Source: MW101C3 sp943367595 (GTDB lineage: Bacteria; Cyanobacteriota; Cyanobacteriia; PCC-6307; Cyanobiaceae). Taken from it: DNA of 64,000 nt. Positions 53,308 to 61,158 of this stretch are shown in pieces. Position 1 is the first letter of the stretch. Each line of letters opens with the position of its first letter. The notes beneath the pieces were generated by a model that did no database searches, was not told where the DNA came from, and saw only the letters and a list, made by a program, of their open reading frames with translations. The stretch lies in the NCBI GenBank assembly GCA_943367595.1, contig CALRJS020000009.1:38351-102350 (forward strand), in the 5' to 3' direction. Made by a program: the position numbers and the translations under genes.

Positions 53308-54141
53308 TCAATACGTGGCCCGCTGGGTGTCGTAGGTGGTGAAGCCGCAGGCCTTGGCGGCCAGGCGGTAGTGGGCCATGAACTGGTCCCAGCGGAAGCT
53401 GCGCGGGTCGTAGCGGGAGTGGCTGCGATCGACGGCGGCGTGGGTGGTGAGGCGGCTGAGCGGGATGCCGAAGCGCGCCTGCCACAGCAGCACCTGGGCG
53501 GCGGCGGAGCGGTACTGGGCGTCGGTGTAGCCGGAGTGGCCGGGGGTGTCGCCACGGCCATCGGCGGGCGACACCAGGCCGAGGTGCAGCGCCACGTTGT
53601 TGACCGAGCCCACCGAGGTGGGCCGGATCCGCACCGTGAAATCGCCGAAAGCCGACATGCCGGCGCCGTAGGCGCGGTTGGCATCGGGAACGATGCGCAG
53701 CCGATCGCCGGCGGGGTTGATCACCAGGTGGTAGCTGACCTGGTCGTTGTCGTTGGGGTGCGGGGTGCGGAACAGGGCCAGGGTCTGCGCTTCATCGATC
53801 ACGGTTTCGTGCAGCACGATCAGGGCCGGCCCGGCCGGCACCGCACGACCGAAGGCATCAGCGGGCTGGCGTTCGCCGAAGTTGGTGGGATCGGCGGGCT
53901 GGTTGCGTTCCGGCGCCAGGCCGATGGCGGTGGCGCAGCGGGCCAGCTCGGGCTCGGAGCGCCGCGGCAGGCCCGGATCAGCGAGGGTCTGCACCTCCCA
54001 GCTGGGGCGGGGGCCATCGGATCGGGGCGCCTCGGGCCCTTGCCCCTGGCAAGCGCTGAGCAGGCCCGCTGCGGCCAGTGCCGCCAGCCAGGGTGCGCGG
54101 TTGAACCAGAAACGAACGCGTGGATGTTCCATGGCGGCCAT
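53308..54141 (-). CDS. Lipoprotein N-acetylmuramoyl-L-alanine amidase (Amidase_2-like)
   Basis: 277 residues. Lipobox GLLSACQG near residue 30 indicates a lipoprotein (ATG 54141; 54132 possible). Amidase_2 features are LIVLHETV (zinc His), QVSYHLVINPAGDRLRIV, LHLGLVSP and GHSGYTDAQYRSAAAQVLLW, with THAAVDRSHSRYDPRSFRW toward the end. Peptidoglycan cleavage in the periplasm is expected. The usual second Zn ligands are inferred by position only. Confidence 0.82.
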   Translation of the reverse strand: MAAMEHPRVRFWFNRAPWLAALAAAGLLSACQGQGPEAPRSDGPRPSWEVQTLADPGLPRRSEPELARCATAIGLAPERNQPADPTNFGERQPADAFGRAVPAGPALIVLHETVIDEAQTLALFRTPHPNDNDQVSYHLVINPAGDRLRIVPDANRAYGAGMSAFGDFTVRIRPTSVGSVNNVALHLGLVSPADGRGDTPGHSGYTDAQYRSAAAQVLLWQARFGIPLSRLTTHAAVDRSHSRYDPRSFRWDQFMAHYRLAAKACGFTTYDTQRATY

Positions 54142-54271
54142 CCTCAGAGCTCGCGGACCAGAGATCACATCAACATGTGGATGCTGCAGCACCAAAAGCT
54201 GAACTCAGACCCGAACAAAGGAAATGCCGCCCGAGACATTTCTGGCATGGGCACCAGAAATGGTTCAAGCG

Positions 54272-54319
54272 GCAGGGGTAGAAGCAAACCAGCGCAGGGG
54301 TAGCTGCAAACCAGCGCAG
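54272..54319. repeat. 22-bp tandem repeat (GCAGGGGTAG..GCAAACCAGC)
   Basis: Two adjacent 22-bp units (54272-54293 and 54294-54315) and a partial third share GCAGGGGTAG and GCAAACCAGC. They lie in the 297-bp gene-free gap between the amidase and cyAbrB genes. Confidence 0.65.
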
Positions 54320-54438
54320 ATCTAGACGCAGGAAAAACGCACGGCTAGAAGCAACGCGTGGGCCAGCGCTAGAGCCAGATCCGGAAGGAGCGGCAGGGGT
54401 GGCGACGGAATCAGGGGCGTTGTGCCACCCCCTGGAGC

Positions 54439-54807
54439 TCAATCGTCGGCTTCTTCGCCACCGACGGGGACGAGGCGGATCTGCTTCTTGCCGAGCTTGA
54501 TTTCGAACTCATCGCCGGGCTGCAGACCGAGGATGGCGGTGTAGGCCTTGCCGATCAGCAGGTTGCCATTGAACTGGACCTTGGTGACGTAGCTGAGCTT
54601 GCGACCGCCCTGACCGACGCCATTGCTGCTGGCAGAACCGAGGCTGACGCCCTTGGCTTCCAGCAGGGCCTCGTAGAAGGCCGTGAAGTTGAGACGCTCG
54701 CTGCCGTCCTTTTTGGTGCTGACGTACCCAGCGGCACGCACAAGCTCGGATTTACCGACATCACCAAGCTCCTTGACTTTCGCCAGGAGATCAGATCCGG
54801 TGAGCAT
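54439..54807 (-). CDS. cyAbrB family transcriptional regulator
   Basis: 122 residues. Unlike Bacillus AbrB, the DNA-binding AbrB-like domain is C-terminal: VTKVQFNGNLLIGKAYTAILGLQPGDEFEIKLGKKQIRL. The N-terminal about 60 residues (LAKVKELGDVGKSELVRAAGYVST) are the cyanobacterial domain. cyAbrB proteins regulate nitrogen, carbon and hydrogenase genes globally. ATG at 54807; GG-rich upstream. Confidence 0.92.
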   Translation of the reverse strand: MLTGSDLLAKVKELGDVGKSELVRAAGYVSTKKDGSERLNFTAFYEALLEAKGVSLGSASSNGVGQGGRKLSYVTKVQFNGNLLIGKAYTAILGLQPGDEFEIKLGKKQIRLVPVGGEEADD

Positions 54808-54936
54808 GGGGTTGTTGTGAAAGACAAGATCAATATAGCCATACGAGGCAATCGCTCGCCAGAGGGTTCCTTTCAGCTAGCCCAATCCGACCGCTCTCCC
54901 CTGCTCCCTAAGATCGGGCCCATTGGAAGTTGCCCA

Positions 54937-55329
54937 GTGAGCGCCGATCCCCACACTCCGGCGTTGCAGTTGGTGTATGACGGTGGCTGCCCTTTCTGCC
55001 GCCATTTCGCCAGCACAAGTGAGCTGCGTGGAGGAGTGCCCCGGCTCACGATCATTGATGGCCGCGCCGATGCGGAGCTGCGGCATGCACTCCAGCAACA
55101 GGGATTCAACCTGGCGACCGGTGCCGTGTTGATAGAGGGCGAACGGATCTGGCACGGCGCTGACGCGGTGGCCAAACTGTGCAGTGAGCTGGAGCCCAGT
55201 GATGGCTTGTTAAGACTGTTGCAGGTGATCTTCGGCAACCCGGATCGCACCCGTCTGCTCTATCCCGCGCTGCTGCTCGCTCGCCGCCTGGCGCTAGCCG
55301 CCAAGGGGCTGCCGGTGGATCCAGGCTGA
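54937..55329 (+). CDS. DCC/DUF393 thiol-disulfide oxidoreductase-like protein
   Basis: 130 residues from GTG 54937, supported by GGAAG at 54925-54929 in front of it. YDGGCPFCRHFAST holds the CxxC-type site; the family block VLIEGERIWHGADAVAKL follows. A 40-residue longer reading would start at 54817 but runs through the divergent cyAbrB promoter. Paralogous to the gene at 48823. Confidence 0.83.
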   Translation: MSADPHTPALQLVYDGGCPFCRHFASTSELRGGVPRLTIIDGRADAELRHALQQQGFNLATGAVLIEGERIWHGADAVAKLCSELEPSDGLLRLLQVIFGNPDRTRLLYPALLLARRLALAAKGLPVDPG

Positions 55330-55346
55330 CGGACCAAAAGCGGCAG

Positions 55347-55844
55347 ATGGCTTACGCTGCAGGGCATGTGGCCGGAACGCTCTTGAGCTATCTGCGCGAG
55401 ATCATGGAGCGGCTCAAGGAACGGGCCGAGGCCGATCGGCGCAGCCAGGCGGTTCCGGCTGAGCCCCTGGCGGCTGGTTCCACAGGCGAGAAGGTGCTGG
55501 CGCTGAGTGGGGCCGTCGAGCAACACATCACCAGCTACCGCCAGCATCTGAATGCTTGCAGCGACGCCATGCTGCTGTATGAATGGGCCTGGATCGACGA
55601 CCATCTCTCCAGCCTGCGGCTGTCGCTCGGGCATGATTCGATGCGCCAGGCGTTGGGCGGCAGCACAGCGGTGGATCAGCTGCTGCAGGAAACCGATGCG
55701 TTCCGCCAGGCGCTGCGCGAGGTGATGCAGGCGCGTGATCTGGAGCCCAGCAACCGCACGGCGCCGATCGAACCGATGGAGCACGCCTGGGAAGTGAGTC
55801 ATCCTGTGATACGGGAGGCCTGGGGGATCGAACCTCAGAGCTGA
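55347..55844 (+). CDS. Hypothetical helical protein
   Basis: 165 residues, mainly alpha-helical. Contains LLSYLREIMERLKERAEADRR, a middle helix-rich section with one cysteine (LNACSDAMLLYEW) and LQETDAFRQALREVMQARDLEP. No family was recognised. It starts 17 bp after the DCC gene and may be co-transcribed with it. Confidence 0.6.
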   Translation: MAYAAGHVAGTLLSYLREIMERLKERAEADRRSQAVPAEPLAAGSTGEKVLALSGAVEQHITSYRQHLNACSDAMLLYEWAWIDDHLSSLRLSLGHDSMRQALGGSTAVDQLLQETDAFRQALREVMQARDLEPSNRTAPIEPMEHAWEVSHPVIREAWGIEPQS

Positions 55845-55911
55845 GGCCTGAAAGTTGCCCACTGGCGGGCTACAGCTGGCGCCCTCCCGCCGCACGCCAT
55901 CGCACCGCACC

Positions 55912-56883
55912 ATGGCCCGCTCCCGCCCACGCTCACGCCCCAGCGCCAGGCCCCGGCGGCTGAAGCCGATCCACCTGCAGCGGGAAGAGGGGGTGTACCG
56001 CACCGACGAGATCGATCAGATCTTCTCGTTATGGCGCGAGCCCTACCGGCTGATGCTGTCGTGCCCATGGTGGGGCTTCCTGCTGCTGATCGCGGCCGGG
56101 TATCTGGCGATCAATCTGCTGTTCGCCGGCCTGTATCTGCTGGATCCGGCCGGCATCGGCGGCGTGCCGGAAGGCTCGGTGGCCGGCTTCAGCGAGGCCT
56201 TTTTCTTCAGCGTGCAGACGCTCGGAACGATCGGCTATGGGGTGCTGCACCCCCGCTCGCTCACGGTGCATCTGCTGGTGACGTTGCAGGGACTGGTGAG
56301 CCTGATCTTCACGGCGGTGACCACCGGGCTGGTGTTCGCCCGCTTTTCACGCAGCAAAGCGGAGATCCTGTTCAGCGAGATCGCCACGGTGCAGCCATGG
56401 AACGGGGTGCCGTGCCTCACCTTCCGCATGGCGAACGTGCACCACAACAGCCTGGTGGAGGGGCACCTGAACGTGTTTCTGGGCATGGACGAGTACAGCA
56501 CGGAGGGGCAGCGCATGCGCCGCGTGCATACGCTCAAGTTGGTGCGCAACCATGCCTTTCACTTCCGGCTGATGTGGACGGTGATGCACCTGATCGATGA
56601 GCACAGCCCGCTGGCGGGGCTGGAGGTCGAGGAGCTGAAGGCCCGCCACGGCGAAATCCTGGTGTCGTTCCACGGCATCGACGAAACGGTGCGCAGCCCG
56701 GTGTTCGCGCGGATGTCTTATCCCGCGTCGCAGCTACGGCCCGACGAGACCTTCGAAGACATCGTGCTCGACCAGGGCGACGGCGACCGCTTTCTCGACT
56801 TCAGCCGCTTCAACCTCACCCGCATGCGTCCGCCCGCCGCGCCAACCGCCGCGGCACCGATCGATCCCGCTCCAGCTCCATGA
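55912..56883 (+). CDS. Inward-rectifier K+ channel (KirBac type)
   Basis: 323 residues. Two membrane helices (about 45-70 and 120-145) surround the pore helix and selectivity filter TLGTIGYGVLHP (about 102-113). The cytoplasmic C-terminal domain (about 150-305: CLTFRMANVHHNSLVEGHLNVFLG, HAFHFRLMWTVMHLIDEHSPL) is the Kir gating domain. The N-terminal basic tail is longer than usual. Its stop overlaps the ATG of the cyclotransferase (ATGA). Confidence 0.92.
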   Translation: MARSRPRSRPSARPRRLKPIHLQREEGVYRTDEIDQIFSLWREPYRLMLSCPWWGFLLLIAAGYLAINLLFAGLYLLDPAGIGGVPEGSVAGFSEAFFFSVQTLGTIGYGVLHPRSLTVHLLVTLQGLVSLIFTAVTTGLVFARFSRSKAEILFSEIATVQPWNGVPCLTFRMANVHHNSLVEGHLNVFLGMDEYSTEGQRMRRVHTLKLVRNHAFHFRLMWTVMHLIDEHSPLAGLEVEELKARHGEILVSFHGIDETVRSPVFARMSYPASQLRPDETFEDIVLDQGDGDRFLDFSRFNLTRMRPPAAPTAAAPIDPAPAP

Positions 56884-57455
56884 GCGCCGCCGGCCCCACC
56901 CATCTGGTGTTCGTGTACGGCACGCTCAAGCGCGGCCAGGCCAACCACCACTGGCTGGTGGGCGCCGAAGCCCTGGGCCGCACCCGCCTGCAGGGCATGG
57001 CGATGCACAACGTGGGCCCCTACCCGATGGCCGTGCCGGTGCCCGCGCCTGCAACCGACTCACCCACCACACCCCCGCCGCTGCTGCACGGCGAGCTCTA
57101 CCGCGTGGACGCCGCCGGCCTGGCGCGGCTCGATCTACTGGAAGACGTGCCAAACGAATACCAACGGCTGCGCCGCCCGCTGGTGAACGGCCAGGAGGTG
57201 TGGGTGTACGCCGGCGAACCCGAGCAGGCCGCCCACTTACCGCCGGTGCCCTTCGGCGATTGGGGCACCACGCCAGTGTTCTTTCCGCGTGAGGGTGATC
57301 GTGCCAACCCCGAGGTGGTGGCCGCTCAGCGCGGTGACGGGCAGTGGGGGGTGGTGGTGCACCTAGGGCCGGAAGAGTTGGAGGGGGTTGGGGAAGCGTT
57401 GGTGGTGGTGACGGGGGTGTTTGGGGAGAGGTTTTGGGTGTTGGGTGGGGGGTGA
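56880..57455 (+). CDS. Gamma-glutamylcyclotransferase (GGCT/AIG2-like)
   Basis: 191 residues. VFVYGTLKRGQANHHWL is the GGCT substrate-binding start; LLHGELYRVDAAGLARLDLLE is the conserved active-site helix with the catalytic Glu region, and GQEVWVYAG follows. GGCT enzymes cyclise gamma-glutamyl amines to pyroglutamate. A truncated duplicate of this gene lies downstream at 58076-58454. ATGA overlap with the Kir gene suggests coupling. Confidence 0.85.
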   Translation: MSAAGPTHLVFVYGTLKRGQANHHWLVGAEALGRTRLQGMAMHNVGPYPMAVPVPAPATDSPTTPPPLLHGELYRVDAAGLARLDLLEDVPNEYQRLRRPLVNGQEVWVYAGEPEQAAHLPPVPFGDWGTTPVFFPREGDRANPEVVAAQRGDGQWGVVVHLGPEELEGVGEALVVVTGVFGERFWVLGGG

Positions 57456-57466
57456 CGGAGCCGCGC

Positions 57467-57611
57467 GTGCAGAAATGGGTCAACAGCCTGGGCGTGCGGA
57501 TTCGCGTGGCCTCGCCTCCTCCACCTTGATGATCTGCTTGCAGAGGTGACACCAGCCAACATCCATTCCTGCGTGGTTACCGGGGTGGCTATGGGGCTGG
57601 AGGCGGTTTGA
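57467..57611 (+). pseudogene. MazE-like antitoxin remnant
   Basis: VQKWVNSLGVRI at 57467-57502 is the swapped-hairpin N-terminus of MazE. After an Arg-Val-Ala-Ser-Pro tail it stops (57527-57529). In another frame, from 57525, LDDLLAEVTPANIHS...TGVAMGLEAV to TGA at 57609-57611 reproduces the MazE C-terminus that contacts MazF. About 30 residues of the middle are missing and the frame is shifted, so the antitoxin is broken. Its TGA overlaps the MazF ATG (TGATG). Confidence 0.7.
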
Positions 57612-57959
57612 TGCGGGCCGTCTGCGCCTATGTGCCAGGCCGTGGTGATCTGGTGTGGCTGAAGGTCACGCCTCAACCAGACAGTGAGCAGGCGGGCAGC
57701 CTTGGTGGCTTCTCCCAAGAGTTACAACCAAAAGGTTGGCCTGGCCCTTTGCTGCCCCATCACGTCGCGGATCAAGGGATACCCCTCTGAAGTGCTCTTG
57801 CCAGAAGGAACGGGGGTGAGCGGCGTGGTGCTTTGCGATCAGCTCAAAAGCCTGGATTGGAGAACGGGGAAGGCAACGCTGATTGGACGTGCGTCGGATG
57901 AGGTGGTGGCGATGGTGACGGGAAGATTGTTGGCTCTTGTGGATCTTGATGCTGGCTGA
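57611..57959 (+). pseudogene. MazF-like toxin, frameshifted
   Basis: VCAYVPGRGDLVWLKVTPQPDSEQAG at the start (frame of 57611) is the MazF N-terminus with YVPxRGDLVWL. From 57684 another frame continues RRAALVASPKSYNQKVGLALCCPITS, YPSEVLLPEGTGVSGVVL and CDQLKSLDWRTGKATLIGRASDEVVAMVTGRLLALVDL, i.e. the rest of MazF. The two parts join only through a shift near 57690-57700. With the damaged antitoxin this reads as a decayed MazEF locus; sequencing error cannot be excluded. Confidence 0.72.
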
Positions 57960-58075
57960 GATCGCCAATCACACAGGCCGCTGACCGGGGGCGGAATGCG
58001 GCGTGGAAAGGTTGGTAGGGTGGATGCGGACCTCCTTCAGGCCGCATAGAGGCAGCTCGCTTGATGGGATATCTG

Positions 58076-58454
58076 TCGCGGCCAGGCCAACAAGCAATGG
58101 ATGGTGGGCATGGCGATGCACAACGTGGGTCCGTCCCCGATGGCCGTGCCGGTGGCTGCGCCTGCAGCCGACATCGCCATGACGCCCCCGCGGCTGGTGA
58201 ACGGCCAAGAGGTGTGGGTGTACGCCGGCGATCCCAAGCAGGCCGCACACTTACCTCCGGTGCCCTTTGGCGATTGGGGCACCACACCGATGTTCATTCC
58301 ACGTGAGGGCATAGCCGCCAGCCCCGATGCGGTGGCCGCTCAGGACGATGCCGGGAAGTGGGGAGTTGTGGAGTACTTGCGGCCGGAGGAGCTGGAGGGG
58401 GTTGGGCAAGAGTTGGTGGTGGTGACGGTGTGTTTTGGGAGATGTCTTGGGTAG
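58076..58454 (+). pseudogene. Truncated duplicate of the gamma-glutamylcyclotransferase gene
   Basis: Reading from GCGGCCAGGCCAACAAGC (compare the upstream gene) it repeats MAMHNVGP.PMAVPV, LVNGQEVWVYAGDPKQAAHLPPVPFGDWGTTPMF, and PEELEGVGQELVVVTVCF. About 33 residues containing the active-site ELYRVD-LLE block are deleted, and an earlier piece is lost, so the product would be inactive. It and the intact gene (56880-57455) flank the MazEF remnant, implying a duplication event around that locus. Confidence 0.8.
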
Positions 58455-58844
58455 TGGGTTGGGTGGGGGATTGAGGTTGCTGTATCAAACGTTGTGCACG
58501 ACGGTCGTGTGCAGGCATGGGCGGAGTTGCGATTCGCGGAGGTGACCTATATGGGGCCAGGAAGTGAGTCTGAATGCGCCTATCGCCATTGCGTACAAAA
58601 CGCGGGAAAAGATTGGGTGATGGCCATTCAGCAGCGAAATCAACACTTGGTTAGCGGACCCACATAAGATGGAACGCGCCGAGCGGGCACTCTCCAATGC
58701 TCTTGCTATGACAGGGTTTTGGCAGAACAGGAGCAGATGATTGGGGTGCTTATGCGGCCAAGACCATTGCCATCGGGGTGGCCACCGGAACCGTCCAATT
58801 ACTATTAGACATCTCGAGTTAAAGCGTCAACAGCTTGATCATGA
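58455..58844. other. AT-richer intergenic region before the TIR-like gene
   Basis: About 390 bp where GC drops. Short fragments with protein-like character occur (for example a DWGAYAAKTIAIGVATGTV frame near 58736-58820) but no start or complete frame. It is probably decayed sequence; it holds the promoter region of the TIR-like gene. Confidence 0.45.
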
Positions 58845-59669
58845 ATGAACAACGCAGCTGAGCCCGGCCTTCCTCAAGTGCCTCCTTCGCGCGGGGCCGA
58901 ACTTCTACAAAGCCACCTCAAAGCCGGAGAAGTCATTCTTTCGAATCGCCCCATTGACAAGGACGAATACAAAACGTGGGAAATGGTTGCACGCAACTAC
59001 CTCGAAAAAGCGTTTGGGAATAGCTCGCCGAACATCGCGTCAGTGATGAATGCTGGCAAGTACGGATCTTTTCCAATAAATTCAGGTGACGATTGGCGCG
59101 ATAACCATCGCGCTAAATCATTGCAGACTCAACTCAGCAATCTCAGGGGCCTAATAGAGCTGCTAAAAACTGAGGCAAGTCTTCGAGAAGATCATATCAT
59201 TGCTAGCTCCAATCCAACACAGGGGCATCGAATATTTCTAGTTCATGGCCACGACGAACGTGCACTTCACGAAACTGCGCGTTTCCTTGAGAAGCTCAAG
59301 CAAGAGGTGGTCATACTTCGTGAGCAACCCAATGCTGGATTAACGATAGTTGAAAAGTTTGAAAGCTACGCTGATGTTGTTTTTGCAGTTATCCTGCTTA
59401 CTGCAGACGACAAAGGAGGGCCAAGGGAATCAGATTTTGGAAGCCTTCGGGATAGGGCCCGACAGAACGTCATTTTTGAGCTTGGTTACTTTATTGGACG
59501 CCTAGGCAGGAACAGGGTTTGTGCATTGTATCAAAAAGACGTGGAAATACCGTCGGACTATTCAGGCGTTCTCTACCTTCCTTTTGATCAACATGGGGCT
59601 TGGCAACTTCAGCTTGCTAAGGAGCTAAGGGCCGCAGGACTTCCCGTCGACATGAACAATGCACTGTGA
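58845..59669 (+). CDS. TIR-like nucleotide-binding (PF10137-type) protein, putative defence effector
   Basis: 274 residues. A helical N-terminal part (about 1-120) precedes a TIR-like domain: RIFLVHGHDERALHETARFLEKL, EVVILREQPNAGLTIVEKFE, FAVILLTADDKGG, RARQNVIFELGYFIGRLGRNRVCAL and SDYSGVLYLPFD, the pattern of predicted nucleotide-binding TIR-like proteins used as effectors in CBASS-type and other anti-phage systems. The putative effector acts on NAD+ or binds a nucleotide signal; here no cyclase gene is adjacent. AT-rich codon use and an attC-like site right after the stop suggest it was acquired. Confidence 0.85.
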   Translation: MNNAAEPGLPQVPPSRGAELLQSHLKAGEVILSNRPIDKDEYKTWEMVARNYLEKAFGNSSPNIASVMNAGKYGSFPINSGDDWRDNHRAKSLQTQLSNLRGLIELLKTEASLREDHIIASSNPTQGHRIFLVHGHDERALHETARFLEKLKQEVVILREQPNAGLTIVEKFESYADVVFAVILLTADDKGGPRESDFGSLRDRARQNVIFELGYFIGRLGRNRVCALYQKDVEIPSDYSGVLYLPFDQHGAWQLQLAKELRAAGLPVDMNNAL

Positions 59670-59676
59670 CATGAAT

Positions 59677-59765
59677 GCCTAACCATGCCATGCAACAGAG
59701 CCGCCACCCTAGAGCTGCCGTGCAAAGCCATTCTCCACGCGGCCTGGCGATGGCGAGCGTTGGGA
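59677..59765 (+). repeat. attC-like integron recombination site (candidate)
   Basis: Starts 8 nt after the TIR-like stop with GCCTAAC (fits RYYYAAC) and ends 89 nt later with GTTGGGA (GTTRRRY except for the last base). Inside, GCCAT (59687-59691) pairs with ATGGC (59750-59754) and GCCGC with GCGGC, so single-stranded folding like an integron attC is possible. No integrase gene lies in the window. It may instead be another kind of dispersed imperfect palindrome. Confidence 0.5.
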
Positions 59766-59906
59766 AGACAGAGGGCGAGGAGTTTACATTTCCGAAAATA
59801 GTATGGTTGAGACGCCAATCCCGCCTAGGGAATAGCTTTGCCAAGCCCGACTTAATGATGTAGCATTCAAAAAATTAATATCACACTCAGCAGGGCTTGA
59901 ATTCCA

Positions 59907-60800
59907 ATGGACTGGAAAGATTATGAAATCTACATCACCAGGCACTTTAGAAGACTATTCCCAAGCGCAAGCATAAGACACAACGTTAATCGAATGGGCC
60001 TAATATCAGGCGCATCGCGGCAGATAGACATACTTATTGAGCAGAGGATCGCAGGCTTTGATCTTACAATAGTCGTTGACTGCAAATACTTCAATAAGAA
60101 TGTAGACATTACAACTGTTGAGTCGTTCTTGAGCTTTCTACGAGATCTAAAAGCCAGCAAGGGAATACTAATAACAAATAGGGGGTATTCAGAGGCGGCC
60201 GAGAGACGTGCCAGCCAAGATAGTCAAGATATTGATTTGAGAGTGATTAACTTCAATGACCTGGAGGAGTTTCAGAACTTTATTGCAATCCCATATCAGC
60301 AGGCAGATGGAGCGATTATATCAGCACCTCCGGGCTGGATCATTGATGCTACAACTGTTCCAGGCCGCTTCCTAGCGTCTCTCTATCCTGCAGGCCTCTC
60401 GCGTGAAGAAGCGTTTCATACAGAGGGATTCATGTATGTCAACATCTGGAACAGACACCTTCTTGAGCCAACCATAGAAAACCTGCTGGGCATCCAAAGA
60501 GAGAAGTTTGAGCAGACCGATGAAAACGTAAGGATTGAAATGATCACTACGATTGAGCGGGAAGATTGCAGGTGTGCACTAAGAATGACTCAGACCGAAA
60601 AACTTGACAAGGCCAAGACGATAGAGTTAACCTTGTTTTTCGAATGGCCAGATGCAATTATCTTAGTGGTGCTACTCACGCCTGACGACAAGCTCTCTAT
60701 GTACAGAGAAAAACTAGAGTGGGTTGGACAAAAGCTTGTCAAGGTCAAGATGGTACTTAACAGCGCTGGCTTGCCGATTGACTCCAACCTTATCTATTGA
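59907..60800 (+). CDS. Mrr-like PD-(D/E)xK restriction endonuclease protein
   Basis: 297 residues. The N-terminal domain (about 1-120) has the endonuclease core: IDILIEQRIAGFDLTIVVDCKYFNKNVDITTVESF (Asp-x(n)-Asp-Cys-Lys) and GILITNRGYSEAAERRA, typical of restriction endonuclease-like (Mrr_cat-type) proteins. The C-terminal part (about 165-297) is unidentified. Codon use is AT-rich. Together with the adjacent TIR-like protein this looks like a defence cassette; pairing is inference. Confidence 0.75.
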   Translation: MDWKDYEIYITRHFRRLFPSASIRHNVNRMGLISGASRQIDILIEQRIAGFDLTIVVDCKYFNKNVDITTVESFLSFLRDLKASKGILITNRGYSEAAERRASQDSQDIDLRVINFNDLEEFQNFIAIPYQQADGAIISAPPGWIIDATTVPGRFLASLYPAGLSREEAFHTEGFMYVNIWNRHLLEPTIENLLGIQREKFEQTDENVRIEMITTIEREDCRCALRMTQTEKLDKAKTIELTLFFEWPDAIILVVLLTPDDKLSMYREKLEWVGQKLVKVKMVLNSAGLPIDSNLIY

Positions 60801-61158
60801 CAAGCTAGATTGCTTTCTGCCCAAAAGAATCGATTTCGGCTAGCGGGAGTGAAAAGAGTTCTATGATTTTAAGATATCCAGTCGATGCTCTTGCCCGCAG
60901 CCGAATGGAAGCGTTGGACCTCTGACGCAATCGACCGACAAACCGCAGTACTCGGCAGCAATCGCTAGCAGGCAGAGTGGCTCCGCTGTCACTGAGGTAC
61001 CCGAACGCCTAAACGAATGTCTGCTCTTGCATCTTGCTTTTGCTCCTATCGTCAAGAAGCTCAGCACGCAGCTTGCGATGACTGTGAGCCTCGGAAATAC
61101 TGGAGGCCCAACAAGCCGCAATAGGCGCAACGCCAGATGGCCGCGCCAACATTGCCAA
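60801..61158. other. Region between nuclease and Xre/ParS genes, no gene called
   Basis: About 360 bp of mixed composition. A 5' extension of the Xre/ParS frame to ATG at 61078 (or TTG/other at 61027) is possible, but no conserved residues lie there. A GTTGGAC at 60913 fits the 3' half of an attC core, but no matching partner was found. Confidence 0.4.

Noticed and set aside
58700..58822. A short plus-strand gene ending near 58822 (frame containing DWGAYAAKTIAIGVATGTV)
   Set aside because: No start codon or upstream continuation is present and no family is recognised; treated as possible decayed sequence.
60913..60919. GTTGGAC as a second attC 3' core site
   Set aside because: It fits GTTRRRY but no RYYYAAC partner at a plausible distance with complementary arms was found.
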